DNA of 64,000 nt from Amorphoplanes friuliensis DSM 7358. Lineage in GTDB: Bacteria; Actinomycetota; Actinomycetes; Mycobacteriales; Micromonosporaceae. Position 1 is the stretch's first letter; the number at the start of each line of letters is the position of its first letter. The notes below the pieces were generated by a model. That model had not been told where the DNA came from. It did no database searches and saw nothing but the letters and a program-made list of their open reading frames with translations. The stretch lies in assembly GCF_000494755.1 (NCBI RefSeq), contig NC_022657.1, positions 1,065,501 through 1,129,500 of the forward strand, written 5' to 3'. Below are positions 35,714 through 45,539 of this stretch, one piece after another. Both the position numbers and the translations under genes were made by a program.

Positions 35714-37564
35714 TCAGCCTGCCTTGGTGATGCGGTTGGCCGGGCCCGGGGCGACCGGGGCGCCGGCGCCGAGGTAGCCGACCAGGGCGTCGACGTCGAA
35801 GCCCGGGGCGGTGGTGCGGCCGGTTCCAAGGGTCAGGTTGGTGAAGCCGTCGCCGCCGTTGGCCAGGAAGTCGTTCGTGGTGACCTGGTAGTTCGCGGCG
35901 GGGTCGATCGGGGTGCCGTTCAGGGCGAGAGCCGTGACCTTCGAGCCGGCGGGTGCGGTGCTGGTCCAGGAGTAGGTCAGGCCGGCGGAGACCTGCAGGA
36001 TGCGCTGCGTGGTCTGGCCGCCGAAGCCGACGAACTGCTGCTCGAGCACGTTCTTGATCTGCGCGCCGGTGAAGGTCTGCGTGACGACCAGGTTGTTGAA
36101 CGGCTGGACCGTGAACGCCTCGCCGTAGGTGACCTGGCCGTTGGTCTCGCCGCCGGAGGACTGCTCGGCGTCGAAGTCGGCGCGGATGCCACCGGGGTTC
36201 ATGAACGCGATCTGGGCGTTGCTGCTCTGCGTCCAGGCCAGCTGCGCGTCGGCGATGACGTCACCGAGGGCGGACTCGCCGTTGGCGCCGGCCGTGCGGG
36301 TGATGTCGGCGGTGATGCTGCCGACGACCTTGTTGGCGATCGGGGCGACGGCGGTGCGGTACTTGTCCGCGACCTTCTTCGCCTTCGGGTCGACCGTGTC
36401 GGGGTTCTTCAGGAAGACACCCGCGGCGTCCTTGAGCCAGCCGCCCTTACCGTCGGAAACACCGTTCTCGACCACGACGTTCTTGGCCGTGACCTCGGCG
36501 AACCGGCCGGTGCGGCGGTCGATCGAGTAGTCGATGTCGGTGACGAGCTGGCCGTTGGTGCCGGCGCTGGTCACGACGGACGTGCCGTTCGAGTTGGGCA
36601 GCGTGCACGAGTAGAAGCGGTGCGTGTGACCCGAGACGACCAGGCTGAACTCCGGGTTCAGGCCCGCGACGATCGGCACGATCGGACCCGAGAACGCGTT
36701 GCAGTCCGAGACGCCGGGCACCGGAACCTGCTCGGAGACGTTCTGCTGGCCGCCCTGGTGCACGAGCAGCACCTGCGCCTTGACACCGAACAGCTTCAGC
36801 AGCCGGCCCCACTTGTTCGCCGTCTCGACCTCGTTGGCGAAGCGCACGTTCTGGATGCCGGCCGGGTTCACGATCCCGGCGGTTCCCTCCAGCGTCAGAC
36901 CGACAAATCCCACCGGTACGCCGTTGACGAACTTGATGTCGATCGGCGGAAGGATCGGCAGGCCGGTCTTCTTGTTGATCGTGTTCGCCGCGAGGTACGT
37001 GAACTTCGCGCCCTTGAAGCCGTCGCCGTCCTGGCAGCCGTCCTTCGGGTGGCAGCCACCGCGCTGCATGCGGATCAGCTCGTCGACACCCTCGTCGAAC
37101 TCGTGGTTACCGACCGAGCTGACCTGCAGCCCGACCTCGTTCATCAGCTCGATCGTCGGCTCGTCGTGGAACGCGGCACTGACCAGCGGCGTCGCGCCGA
37201 TCAGGTCACCGGCGCCGACCGTGAGGGTCGAGCGGCCCTCCGCGGCAGCCTCGCTGCGCAGCTTCTTCAGGTAGGTCGCCAGATATTCGACACCACCGGC
37301 AGGCACGCCGTTGACGGCCGCGCCGCTCCCACCGGGCGGGTCGACAGCGCCGTGGAAGTCGTTGTAGCTGAGGAACTGGCCCTTGACCGTCTTGCCGGAC
37401 AGTCCGTAGGAAACGCTCGCGGGCGCCATCCCGGGCAGGTGCTGCGCAACAGGTTTCGGAGCCTCGGAACGCGTCATCGGCAGGGTGGCGACAACGGCCA
37501 GAGCGAGGGCAGGCACTGCGAGATGACGCAGCACGGCCCAGCCGCGGCGGCGGGGGTGGTCCAT
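35714..37564 (-). CDS. Secreted bifunctional metallophosphatase / 5'-nucleotidase
   Basis: This 616-residue UshA-like enzyme is exported by an N-terminal signal (HLAVPALALAVVATLP). The metallophosphatase domain has SYNDFHGAV near residue 66, GAGDLIGATP, SVGNHEFDEG, and SGHTHRFYS as metal ligands. The C-terminal 5_nucleotid_C domain has MNPGGIRADF and TVQPFNNLVV, which bind the nucleotide. Two cysteines in GCHPKDGCQDGDG probably form a disulfide. It releases phosphate and nucleosides from extracellular nucleotides. The ATG at 37564 (MDHPRRRGW) is chosen because it begins a normal signal peptide. Confidence 0.94.
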   Translation of the reverse strand: MDHPRRRGWAVLRHLAVPALALAVVATLPMTRSEAPKPVAQHLPGMAPASVSYGLSGKTVKGQFLSYNDFHGAVDPPGGSGAAVNGVPAGGVEYLATYLKKLRSEAAAEGRSTLTVGAGDLIGATPLVSAAFHDEPTIELMNEVGLQVSSVGNHEFDEGVDELIRMQRGGCHPKDGCQDGDGFKGAKFTYLAANTINKKTGLPILPPIDIKFVNGVPVGFVGLTLEGTAGIVNPAGIQNVRFANEVETANKWGRLLKLFGVKAQVLLVHQGGQQNVSEQVPVPGVSDCNAFSGPIVPIVAGLNPEFSLVVSGHTHRFYSCTLPNSNGTSVVTSAGTNGQLVTDIDYSIDRRTGRFAEVTAKNVVVENGVSDGKGGWLKDAAGVFLKNPDTVDPKAKKVADKYRTAVAPIANKVVGSITADITRTAGANGESALGDVIADAQLAWTQSSNAQIAFMNPGGIRADFDAEQSSGGETNGQVTYGEAFTVQPFNNLVVTQTFTGAQIKNVLEQQFVGFGGQTTQRILQVSAGLTYSWTSTAPAGSKVTALALNGTPIDPAANYQVTTNDFLANGGDGFTNLTLGTGRTTAPGFDVDALVGYLGAGAPVAPGPANRITKAG

Positions 37565-37845
37565 AGTATTCGGTCTCCCGGTCGGGTTACGGATCAACCA
37601 ACTGACCCAGCCTGGTGTATCGACGCTGGTCAGCGCTACCACTTCGACATGACAGCTTGGTTGCGGGAGCCTCACCCGCGGACGGCGACCGGATCGGTGC
37701 GTGAGCCGGACTCGAGGTCACTCGGCGTGGCTGTTGTGAAGATTGTGATCAGCGCGGCGATGGCCGGCGCGAGGTGGCGGTGTTGCATGAGTGTCCTACC
37801 CCCGGATCGGACGACTGCCTGAGAAAGATTGTCGGGGGTGCGGCA

Positions 37846-37860
37846 TAGACTTGTCCGGCG
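37846..37860 (+). promoter_or_regulatory. Candidate -10 box for leaderless pcrA transcript
   Basis: TAGACT at 37846-37851 ends 9 nt before the pcrA ATG and there is no Shine-Dalgarno in between. This would put the transcription start at or within a few bases of the start codon. Confidence 0.45.
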
Positions 37861-40296
37861 ATGCGAGCCCTTCCGGAAAATTCCCAGCCCCTGTTTGCGA
37901 TGCCGCCTGTCCAGCAGGGGAAATCCCCTGGTCAGGAGGGTGCGCCGAAGCGTCCGGCGGCCCGTCGGCTTGATCCTGAGTCGTTGCTGGTCGGCCTCAA
38001 CGGGCCGCAGCGTGACGCCGTCACCCATGCGGGGTCGCCGCTGCTGATCGTGGCGGGTGCCGGGTCGGGCAAGACGCGGGTGCTGACGCACCGGATCGCC
38101 TATCTGCTGGCCGAGCGGGATGTGCACCCCGGGCAGATCATCGCGATCACGTTCACCAACAAGGCCGCCGGTGAGATGAAGGAGCGGGTCGCCGCACTGG
38201 TCGGGCCGCGGGCCCGGCTGATGTGGGTGTCGACGTTCCACTCGGCGTGTGTGCGGATCCTGCGGGCGGAGCACGAGCACGCCGGGCTGAAGAGCACGTT
38301 CTCGATCTACGACGCCGATGATTCGCGGCGGCTCATGCAGCTGGTCGCGCGGGAGCTCGATCTCGACCCGAAGCGCTACACGGCCCGGGGTCTCGCCGCG
38401 CAGGTGTCGAACCTGAAGAACGAGCTGGTCGAGCCCGAGGAGTTCAAGGACAAGGCGAAGGGGCCGAACGAGCGGGCGGTCGCCGAGGCGTACGAGCTCT
38501 ATCAGCGCCGCCTCAAGGAGGCGCACGCGCTCGACTTCGACGACATCATCATGACGACGGTGCACCTGCTGCAGTCGCACCCGCACGTCGCGGAGACCTA
38601 CCGCCGCCGGTTCCGGCACGTGATGGTCGACGAATACCAGGACACCAACCACGCGCAGTACATGCTGGTCAAGGAGCTCGTGGGCAAGCCCGGGGGCGAC
38701 CTGGAGCCCGGTGAGCTCTGCGTGGTCGGTGACGCCGACCAGTCGATCTACGCGTTCCGGGGCGCGACGATCCGCAACATCCTGGAGTTCGAGCGCGACT
38801 ATCCCGACGCGCGCACGATCCTGCTGGAGCAGAACTACCGCTCCACCCAGACGATCCTGTCGGCGGCCAACGCCGTGATCGACCGAAACACGTCGCGCAA
38901 GCCGAAGCGGCTCTGGAGTGACCAGGGCGCCGGCGAGCAGATCGTCGGGTACGTCGCCGACACCGAGCACGCCGAGGCCGACTGGGTTGCCCGGGAGATC
39001 GACCGGCTCTGCGACAACCACGAGGTACGCCCCGGCGACGTCGCGGTCTTCTACCGCACCAACGCCCAGTCGCGAGTGTTCGAAGAGGTGTTCATCCGCG
39101 TCGGCCTGCCCTACAAGGTGGTCGGCGGGGTGCGCTTCTACGAGCGCAAGGAGGTCCGCGACGCCCTGGGCTACCTGCGTGCGGTGGTCAACGACGACGA
39201 CACTGTGAGCATCCGCCGTGTCCTCAACACCCCGCGCCGGGGCATCGGTGACCGGGCCGAGGCCTGCGTCGAGGCACTGTCCACCCGCGACCGCATCTCG
39301 TTCGGGCAGGCGCTGCGCGGTGCCAAGAACGCCCCGGGCATCTCGACCCGCGCGGCCAACAGCATCGGCGACTTCGTGCAACTGCTCGACGACCTGCGCG
39401 AACAGTCCCGGACGGCGCCACCCGAGGAGATCCTCGAGGCCGTGCTGCAGCGTTCCGGCATGCTGTCCGAGTTGGAGGAGAGCCTCGACCCGCAGGACCA
39501 GGGCCGGGTCGAAAACCTCCAGGAGCTCGTCAGCGTCGCCCGCGAATACACCGAACGCGTCGAGGCGCAGGCCGCCGAGGACGACGACGCGCCGGCCGCC
39601 ACCCTCGCCGGTTTCCTGGAGCAGGTGGCCCTGGTCGCCGACGCCGACCAGATCCCCAGCGACGACCCCGACCACCAGGGTGTTGTCACCCTGATGACGT
39701 TGCACACGGCCAAGGGCCTCGAGTTCCCCGTGGTGTTCCTGACCGGGCTCGAGGACGGTGTCTTCCCGCACACCCGCGCGCTCGGTGACAACACGGAGCT
39801 CGAGGAGGAGCGCCGCCTGGCCTACGTCGGCATCACGCGTGCCCGGCAGCGGCTCTACCTGTCGCGGGCGGTCACCCGCTCGGCGTGGGGGCAGCCGCAG
39901 TACAACCCGCCGTCGCGGTTCACCGACGAGTTGCCGCCCGAGCTGGTGCGCTGGGAGCGCACCGCGGGGTCCTACACGTCGTGGTCCGGCACGGGCGGAG
40001 GCGTCGGTGGTCGCGGTGGGGGAGACCGCGGGCGCGGTGGTGGCTTCGCCGGGGGTACCCCCAAAGCCCAGCAACTCGCGTCCCGTCTCGGCGTCGACGC
40101 CAGCAGACTCACCACGGCCAGCGAGCTGAAGCAGCCACCCAAGGTCGCACCGGGCGACCGCGTCAACCACCAGCGCTACGGCCTCGGCCGCGTGGTGGTC
40201 GTCGACGGCCACGGCCCCGGCGCCCGCGCCCAGATCGACTTCGGCGACCAGGTCATGTGGCTGGTCCTCCGCCACGCCCCGATCGAAAAGATCTGA
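37861..40296 (+). CDS. pcrA: ATP-dependent DNA helicase PcrA/UvrD type
   Basis: This is an 811-residue SF1A 3'-5' helicase for repair and replication-fork maintenance. In order it shows LNGPQRDAV (Q motif), Walker A AGAGSGKT near residue 65, ITFTNKAAGEM (Ia), Walker B VDEYQDTN, GDADQSIYAFRGA (III), LEQNYRS (IV), VTLMTLHTAKGLEFP (V) and EEERRLAYVGITRAR (VI). A Gly/Arg-rich linker (GGGVGGRGGGDRGRGGG) leads to a C-terminal Tudor-like domain (VAPGDRVNHQRYGLGRVV), which in PcrA contacts RNA polymerase. It is followed by two M23 genes as in Streptomyces. Confidence 0.97.
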   Translation: MRALPENSQPLFAMPPVQQGKSPGQEGAPKRPAARRLDPESLLVGLNGPQRDAVTHAGSPLLIVAGAGSGKTRVLTHRIAYLLAERDVHPGQIIAITFTNKAAGEMKERVAALVGPRARLMWVSTFHSACVRILRAEHEHAGLKSTFSIYDADDSRRLMQLVARELDLDPKRYTARGLAAQVSNLKNELVEPEEFKDKAKGPNERAVAEAYELYQRRLKEAHALDFDDIIMTTVHLLQSHPHVAETYRRRFRHVMVDEYQDTNHAQYMLVKELVGKPGGDLEPGELCVVGDADQSIYAFRGATIRNILEFERDYPDARTILLEQNYRSTQTILSAANAVIDRNTSRKPKRLWSDQGAGEQIVGYVADTEHAEADWVAREIDRLCDNHEVRPGDVAVFYRTNAQSRVFEEVFIRVGLPYKVVGGVRFYERKEVRDALGYLRAVVNDDDTVSIRRVLNTPRRGIGDRAEACVEALSTRDRISFGQALRGAKNAPGISTRAANSIGDFVQLLDDLREQSRTAPPEEILEAVLQRSGMLSELEESLDPQDQGRVENLQELVSVAREYTERVEAQAAEDDDAPAATLAGFLEQVALVADADQIPSDDPDHQGVVTLMTLHTAKGLEFPVVFLTGLEDGVFPHTRALGDNTELEEERRLAYVGITRARQRLYLSRAVTRSAWGQPQYNPPSRFTDELPPELVRWERTAGSYTSWSGTGGGVGGRGGGDRGRGGGFAGGTPKAQQLASRLGVDASRLTTASELKQPPKVAPGDRVNHQRYGLGRVVVVDGHGPGARAQIDFGDQVMWLVLRHAPIEKI

Positions 40297-40369
40297 CGAC
40301 CGGTGAGTCGACCCGCCGGCTGACCGGTTGGCCTGGCGGGGATCCGAATCGGGACAGCCGCGGGCGGGT

Positions 40370-41161
40370 CTAGCTGGTGGGGGTCGGGCAGCCGGGGATG
40401 TCCACGCCGTGGTCGTGCATCCAGCGGGTGGGTTCGATCGGGTTCTGGTAGGTGCCTTCGTGGACCTCGAAGTGCAGGTGCGGGCCGGTCGAGTGGCCTG
40501 TTGAGCCCTCGTTGCCGATCTGGTCGCCGGCCTTGACCTTCTGGCCCAGCACCACCGTGATGGCTGACATGTGCCCGTAGTGGGTGAGGTAGCCGTTGCC
40601 GTGGTCGATCAAAACGGCGTTGCCGTAGCCCTCGGCGGGGCCGGCCGCGACAACCGTGCCGGCGCCGGCGGCGCGGATGCGGGTGCCGTCGGCGGCGGCC
40701 AGGTCGACGCCTGCGTGGAGGCGGCCCCAGCGCTGGCCGAAGCAGGAGGTCACCGCAGCTTCGGGGAGTGGGTTGACCCACAGCGGCAGCGGCTTGGCCT
40801 TGCGGCCCTGGGCGACGAACGGCACGCCCGTGTCCAGATTCAGCCCGTCGACCGAGGCGACGGCGGCATCAACAGCCGCAGAAGGCGTCACCGACGGCGT
40901 GGGTACGGCTGTGGGCGACGGAGAGGCGATCAACGGCACCTGGGCGGCGGCGGTCTGGGTGCGTGCCTGTGCGGCCGCAGGGGACGACGAGGCGCCGTCT
41001 GTTGCGGCTGCGACGCTCGCCACGCCGACACCGGCCACGAGGGCGGCGGCTACGGCGTACCGGCCTTTTTCGGTGATGGGGGTGGTCGGGGCCCGGTGGC
41101 TGTGCAGCGGGGTCGTTCGACGGTGGCGGCCGCGGACGTTCCGGTTGGCTCGATGCTGCAC
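40370..41161 (-). CDS. M23 (LytM) family peptidase
   Basis: This 263-residue membrane-anchored or secreted protein has a basic N-terminus, one hydrophobic segment (YAVAAALVAGVGVASVAAA) and a Thr/Pro/Ala-rich spacer. A C-terminal LytM domain follows with zinc ligands in RLHAGVDLA and GPHLHFEVH and catalytic His in THYGHM. M23 domains cut peptidoglycan cross-bridges or, in some proteins, activate other hydrolases. The GTG at 41161 is preferred over 41215 because GGAGGAT precedes it and its short basic opening resembles the neighbouring paralogue. Confidence 0.92.
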   Translation of the reverse strand: MQHRANRNVRGRHRRTTPLHSHRAPTTPITEKGRYAVAAALVAGVGVASVAAATDGASSSPAAAQARTQTAAAQVPLIASPSPTAVPTPSVTPSAAVDAAVASVDGLNLDTGVPFVAQGRKAKPLPLWVNPLPEAAVTSCFGQRWGRLHAGVDLAAADGTRIRAAGAGTVVAAGPAEGYGNAVLIDHGNGYLTHYGHMSAITVVLGQKVKAGDQIGNEGSTGHSTGPHLHFEVHEGTYQNPIEPTRWMHDHGVDIPGCPTPTS

Positions 41162-41281
41162 GGCGGGGTGATCCTCCAGGGTCTCGGTGTCCGACACCAG
41201 CCTGGTCGGCACCACCCTGCGGATCTTGAGAGGACTGGGCCCGGTGCAACCGCCCCGGTGGCAGGACGGTTGCAGGACAGC

Positions 41282-41315
41282 AAAAACGCGGCCGGACCGT
41301 GAAGGTCCAGCCGCG
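41282..41315 (-). terminator. Rho-independent terminator of the upstream M23 gene
   Basis: A 12-bp stem (CGCGGCCGGACC at 41287-41298 with GGTCCAGCCGCG at 41304-41315) is followed on the minus strand by five T residues (41286-41282). It lies between the two M23 genes, so each is its own transcript. Confidence 0.9.
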
Positions 41316-41332
41316 CGAGGGTGTTGCTGGGA

Positions 41333-42058
41333 TCAGGAGGCGATGCCGTACACCGACTCGATCCGGAGCTTGATGTCGACGCCGTGCTCGCGGAGGAAGA
41401 CGATCGGGTCGGTCGGGTTGCCGCCGACGTGGACCTCGAGGTGCAGGTGGGTGCCGTAGGAGTAACCGGTGTTGCCGACCTCGCCCATGACCTGTCCGGC
41501 CTTGACCACGTCGCCCGTCTTGACCAGCAGGCGCCGCGAGTGGGCGTAGATCATTTCCGTGCCGTCGGAGTGCTCGACGGTGACGGCGTAGCCGTAGCCG
41601 CCCATGTAACCGGCGGACTTCACCTTGCCGGCGTGAACCGCCTTGTACGGGGTGCCCTCGGGCGCCGCTAGGTCGATGCCGGCGTGCAGCTTGCCGAAGC
41701 GGACGCCGTAGGCGGAGGTGAACTCGTAGTCGTCGAGGGGGAGCAGCCAGGCTTCGGCTTCCGCGTCCTCGTCGGAGATCTTGGTGTTGGCCGCGCGCTC
41801 CTCGCCCCGCGATGCGCGGTCGCCGTCGGCGGAACGTTCGGCGAGGGCGTCACCACCGTCGGCGGCGACGTTGAGGTTCTGCAGGACGGTGGGGTTGACG
41901 GCCTTGGCGTCCGGGAGCTCGGAGGCGGCTCCCAGGGCGACCACACCGGCGCCGACAAAAGCAGAGGTGACAACAACTGCATAGCGGCTGCGCGGAGGGG
42001 TGGGCACGCGGCGACGGCCGCGATAGCGGTCGGGCTCAGACGACAAGCGCTGACGCAC
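41333..42058 (-). CDS. M23 (LytM) family peptidase, second paralogue
   Basis: This 241-residue protein has the same plan as the neighbouring gene: basic N-terminus with RYRGRRR, hydrophobic segment (YAVVVTSAFVGAGVVALGA), spacer and LytM domain with KLHAGIDLA, IYAHS and GTHLHLEVH. The intact HxxxD and HxH zinc ligands suggest activity on peptidoglycan. The GTG at 42058 is chosen because GGAGGA lies exactly 6 nt upstream; longer frames reach into the intergenic region without a ribosome site. Confidence 0.92.
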   Translation of the reverse strand: MRQRLSSEPDRYRGRRRVPTPPRSRYAVVVTSAFVGAGVVALGAASELPDAKAVNPTVLQNLNVAADGGDALAERSADGDRASRGEERAANTKISDEDAEAEAWLLPLDDYEFTSAYGVRFGKLHAGIDLAAPEGTPYKAVHAGKVKSAGYMGGYGYAVTVEHSDGTEMIYAHSRRLLVKTGDVVKAGQVMGEVGNTGYSYGTHLHLEVHVGGNPTDPIVFLREHGVDIKLRIESVYGIAS

Positions 42059-42492
42059 GAACAGTCCTCCGTCGGTGGCAAAGAGCGGCAGCCGACCAGC
42101 AGAACAGATGCTGAACGGTGGTTTGCCGAGCGGTCGGTCCGGGGTTAACCGGTTGACAGCCGTGGGCCACGGTAACGAAACGCAACGCCGGTCACAAGTC
42201 GCAGCGCCAATTCCCTGACAGTTCTCTGTCGGCATTCGGGGGCGATTGTCCGAGTTGCTGGCATTTCAGAGTACCAGCAGCGTTGGCTCTCCGTAACTGC
42301 GTTACTAACGCAAAGTCATGTGACGTGGAATACGTTAAACGGTGCTTGCGTAATAAGCCGAGGTGGTCTTGGTCTGCGCAGTAGTACGGAGCGGTGGCTT
42401 CCACGGTTCAACGGTGAGGGGTTACCGTTCGTTCAGGTGGCAGTCACAGGGTCGGCCGGCAGTGTTGCCGGTGAGCGCCGAAGGGGTCGTAG
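42059..42492. promoter_or_regulatory. Divergent M23/icmB intergenic region with overlapping inverted repeats
   Basis: There is no gene in these 434 bases. GTAACTGCGTTAC (42293-42305) and GCGTTACTAACGC (42299-42311) are overlapping palindromes, followed by an AATACGTTAAACGG stretch. They lie about 190 bp before icmB and look like a repressor or activator site. I find no match to the c-di-AMP riboswitch that sometimes precedes cell-wall hydrolase genes. Confidence 0.5.
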
Positions 42493-42897
42493 ATGCAAGC
42501 ACGGATCAGGGTCGTGGTGGCGAAGCCGGGGCTGGACGGGCACGACCGCGGCGCAAAGGTCGTGGCCCGGGCGCTGCGGGACGCCGGCATGGAAGTCGTC
42601 TACACGGGGCTGCATCAGACGCCGGAGCAGATCGTCGAGACGGCCATCCAGGAGGACGCGGACGCCATCGGGCTGTCGGTGCTCTCGGGGGCCCACATGA
42701 CGCTGTTCCGCCGCGTGGTGGAACTGCTCGCGGAACGTGACGCAGCTGACATCGTGGTATTCGGCGGCGGCATTATTCCGGCCGACGACATTACCGAACT
42801 GGAGAAGCTCGGTGTCGCGCATATCTTCACGCCGGGCGCGACGACCGCATCCATCATCGAATGGGTACGCGCCAATGTGGCCACGCCAGTAGCGTGA
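42493..42897 (+). CDS. icmB: Cobalamin-binding small subunit of an acyl-CoA mutase (IcmB-like)
   Basis: This 134-residue stand-alone B12-binding domain has the DxHxxG cobalamin motif in [16 protein letters not shown], followed by [15 protein letters not shown] and [12 protein letters not shown]. Length and sequence fit IcmB, the small subunit of isobutyryl-CoA mutase, which interconverts isobutyryl- and n-butyryl-CoA. Position after pcrA and M23 genes matches the Streptomyces icmB locus. The large subunit must be encoded elsewhere, because no mutase catalytic gene is in this window. Confidence 0.9.
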   Translation: MQARIRVVVAKPGLDGHDRGAKVVARALRDAGMEVVYTGLHQTPEQIVETAIQEDADAIGLSVLSGAHMTLFRRVVELLAERDAADIVVFGGGIIPADDITELEKLGVAHIFTPGATTASIIEWVRANVATPVA

Positions 42898-43313
42898 CCA
42901 ATTAGCTGCAAAGAGTTAAGGGGAGAGGCCGGACGCACCCCTCACACGTCCGGCCTCTCATGCACGATGCCCCGCCGCCACCCCTCGACCGACAGGGCAT
43001 CGGCCGTATTTGTCATCGCTCAGCGCTCTGACAACACACTCAACGACGCCTCCAGAGCAGGGTTACGCGACCAGGGGCGTCTTTTTCCAGCGAAGGCCCG
43101 AGCGGCTGCGGGCAGGGTGCCGGACGACGGACCTGTGCCGTCTTGCACACAGCGCACCCGCAGCGGCGCAGCCGGTGGTGTTGTGGCTAGGCTGCGAATT
43201 GAGGCCCTCTGGGCCGACATTTCTCTCACGCCGGCGGCGACGCGCCGCGGACATCAGGTCGGGACGCAGGTACGCGGCTTGCCGGGGCAAGCGTCGCGAG
43301 CGAAAGGAGACAC
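42898..43313. other. Intergenic region icmB-sucC
   Basis: These 416 bases hold the hairpin described at 42923-42959, and then nothing I can recognise apart from the sucC ribosome site (AAAGGAGA just before 43311). Open frames here are shadows or continue out of frame into sucC. Confidence 0.6.
42923..42959 (+). terminator. Hairpin terminator of icmB
   Basis: A perfect 13-bp stem (GAGAGGCCGGACG / CGTCCGGCCTCTC) with an 11-nt loop lies 25 bp after the icmB stop. No T tract follows, which is common for actinobacterial terminators. Confidence 0.75.
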
Positions 43314-44492
43314 GTGGACCTGTTCGAGTATCAGGGGCGCGACCTGTTCGAACGGCACGGGCTGCCCGTGCTGGGCGGCGGGGTCGCCGAGACCCCGCAG
43401 GAGGCCCGCGCGATCGCCGAGCGCCTCGGCGGCCGGGTCGTCGTCAAGGCCCAGGTGAAGGTCGGCGGCCGCGGCAAGGCCGGCGGCGTCAAGCTCGCGG
43501 CGGACGCCGACGAGGCCGAGGCCCGCGCGACCGACATCCTCGGCATGGACATCAAGGACCACACGGTTCACAAGGTGATGCTGGCCGAGACCGCCGACAT
43601 CAAGGAGGAGTACTACTTCTCCTACCTGCTCGACCGGGCCAACCGCACCTTCCTCTGCATCGCCAGCGTCGCCGGCGGCATGGAGATCGAGACGGTCGCC
43701 GAGGAGGACCCCGAGCGGGTCGCCAAGATCGCCATCGACGCCAACAAGGGTGTGGACGAGGTCACGGCGCGCGAGATCGTCACTGCCGCCAAGTTCCCGG
43801 CCGACGTGGCCGACCAGATCGTCGACATCGCGGTGAAGCTCTGGCAGGCCTTCGTGGCCGAGGACGCCACCCTGGTCGAGGTCAACCCGCTGGCCAAGGT
43901 CGGCGACGGCCGTGTGCTGCTGCTGGACGCCAAGATCACCCTGGACGAGAACGCCGGCTTCCGGCACCCCGACCACGAGGCGCTGGTCGACCAGTCCGCG
44001 GTCGACCCGCTGGAGCAGGCGGCCAAGGCCAAGAACCTCAACTACGTCAAGCTCGACGGTGAGGTCGGCATCATCGGCAACGGCGCGGGCCTGGTCATGT
44101 CGACGCTCGACGTGGTCGCGTACGCGGGTGAAGGTCATGGTGGGGTCAAGCCCGCCAACTTCCTCGACATCGGCGGCGGTGCCAGCGCGCAGGTCATGGC
44201 CAACGGCCTCGAGATCGTGCTCGGCGACCCGGCGGTCAAGTCGGTCTTCGTCAACGTCTTCGGTGGCATCACCGCGTGCGACGAGGTCGCCAACGGCATC
44301 ATCCAGGCGCTCGCCCTGCTCGGTGAGCGTGGCGAAGCCGTCACCAAGCCGCTCGTGGTCCGCCTCGACGGCAACAACGCCGAGGCCGGCCGGGCGATCC
44401 TGGACGCGGCGAACAACCCGCTGGTGCAGCGGGTGGACACGATGGACGGTGCGGCCGAGCGCGCCGCCGAGCTCGCAGCTGCGGGGAAGTGA
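43314..44492 (+). CDS. sucC: Succinate-CoA ligase (ADP-forming) beta subunit
   Basis: This 392-residue subunit binds the nucleotide and, with SucD, converts succinyl-CoA to succinate with ATP formation in the TCA cycle. The ATP-grasp opening [36 protein letters not shown] and [23 protein letters not shown] are typical, and [19 protein letters not shown] ends the CoA-ligase fold. The start is a GTG at 43314 after AAAGGAGA. sucD follows after 4 bp. Confidence 0.97.
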   Translation: MDLFEYQGRDLFERHGLPVLGGGVAETPQEARAIAERLGGRVVVKAQVKVGGRGKAGGVKLAADADEAEARATDILGMDIKDHTVHKVMLAETADIKEEYYFSYLLDRANRTFLCIASVAGGMEIETVAEEDPERVAKIAIDANKGVDEVTAREIVTAAKFPADVADQIVDIAVKLWQAFVAEDATLVEVNPLAKVGDGRVLLLDAKITLDENAGFRHPDHEALVDQSAVDPLEQAAKAKNLNYVKLDGEVGIIGNGAGLVMSTLDVVAYAGEGHGGVKPANFLDIGGGASAQVMANGLEIVLGDPAVKSVFVNVFGGITACDEVANGIIQALALLGERGEAVTKPLVVRLDGNNAEAGRAILDAANNPLVQRVDTMDGAAERAAELAAAGK

Positions 44493-44496
44493 CGAC

Positions 44497-45378
44497 ATGG
44501 CTATCTGGCTCACCAAGGACTCCAAGGTCATCGTCCAGGGCATGACCGGCGCGGAGGGCTCCAAGCACACCCGCCGGATGCTCGCCGCCGGCACGAACGT
44601 CGTCGGCGGTGTCAACCCGCGCAAGGCCGGCACCAGCGTCGACTTCGACGGCACCTCGCTGCCGGTGTTCGCGTCCGTCGCCGAGGCGATCAAGGAGACC
44701 GGCGCCGACGTGTCGGTCATCTTCGTGCCGCCCGCGTTCACCAAGGCCGCGGTGCTCGAGGCGATCGACGCCGAGATCCCGCTCGCCGTCGTGATCACCG
44801 AGGGCGTGCCGGTGCAGGACTCGGCCGCGTTCTGGGCGTACAACGTCGCGCAGGGTCAGAAGACCCGCATCATCGGCCCGAACTGCCCCGGCATCGCCTC
44901 GCCGGGCGCCTCGAACGCCGGCATCATCCCGGCCGACATCACCCCGGGCGGCCGCATCGGCCTGGTCAGCAAGAGCGGCACGCTGACCTACCAGCTCATG
45001 TACGAGCTGCGCGACTTCGGCTTCTCCACCGCCGTCGGCATCGGCGGAGACCCGATCATCGGCACCACCCACATCGACGCGCTCAAGGCGTTCCAGGACG
45101 ACCCGGACACCGACGCGATCGTGATGATCGGCGAGATCGGCGGCGACGCCGAGGAGCGTGCGGCCGAGTTCATCAAGGCCAACGTGACCAAGCCGGTCGT
45201 CGGCTACATCGCCGGCTTCACCGCCCCGGTCGGCAAGACCATGGGCCACGCCGGCGCGATCATCTCCGGTTCCGCCGGCACCGCCGACGCCAAGAAGGAG
45301 GCCCTCGAGGCCGCCGGCGTCAAGGTCGGCAAGACCCCGAGCGAGACCGCGCGGCTCATGCGCGAGGTCATGAGCTGA
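44497..45378 (+). CDS. sucD: Succinate-CoA ligase alpha subunit
   Basis: This 293-residue subunit carries the CoA-binding domain ([19 protein letters not shown]) and the phosphohistidine, which lies in [23 protein letters not shown] is the family signature. The ATG at 44497 lies 4 bp after the sucC stop, so the two form a single operon. Confidence 0.97.
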   Translation: MAIWLTKDSKVIVQGMTGAEGSKHTRRMLAAGTNVVGGVNPRKAGTSVDFDGTSLPVFASVAEAIKETGADVSVIFVPPAFTKAAVLEAIDAEIPLAVVITEGVPVQDSAAFWAYNVAQGQKTRIIGPNCPGIASPGASNAGIIPADITPGGRIGLVSKSGTLTYQLMYELRDFGFSTAVGIGGDPIIGTTHIDALKAFQDDPDTDAIVMIGEIGGDAEERAAEFIKANVTKPVVGYIAGFTAPVGKTMGHAGAIISGSAGTADAKKEALEAAGVKVGKTPSETARLMREVMS

Positions 45379-45399
45379 TCTTGGTACGCGTGCAGACGC

Positions 45400-45434
45400 G
45401 CCGTCGCGCGGATCTTCCCGATCCGGGCGGCGGC
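45400..45434 (+). terminator. Hairpin after sucCD
   Basis: A 15-bp imperfect stem (13 of 15 paired; GCCGTCGCGCGGATC with GATCCGGGCGGCGGC) around a 5-nt loop lies 22 bp after sucD. A short T run follows further on at about 45451. Confidence 0.6.
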
Positions 45435-45539
45435 GCGCCGCCGTTACGGGCGTTTTTCCCCTCGCCTGAGGAATCGTTCGGCGGCGAGTCGTCGTTTCTG
45501 CGTCGCCGCAGGCCGTCCGGCGTGGAAAAGTAGGCCGCG

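Noticed and set aside
41162..42300. c-di-AMP (ydaO) riboswitch upstream of the M23 peptidase genes
   Set aside because: Cell-wall hydrolase genes of actinobacteria often have one, but I could not find the conserved blocks (the GGTGAA-type loop or the terminal CCGTCAGCTAACC-like segment) in either leader.
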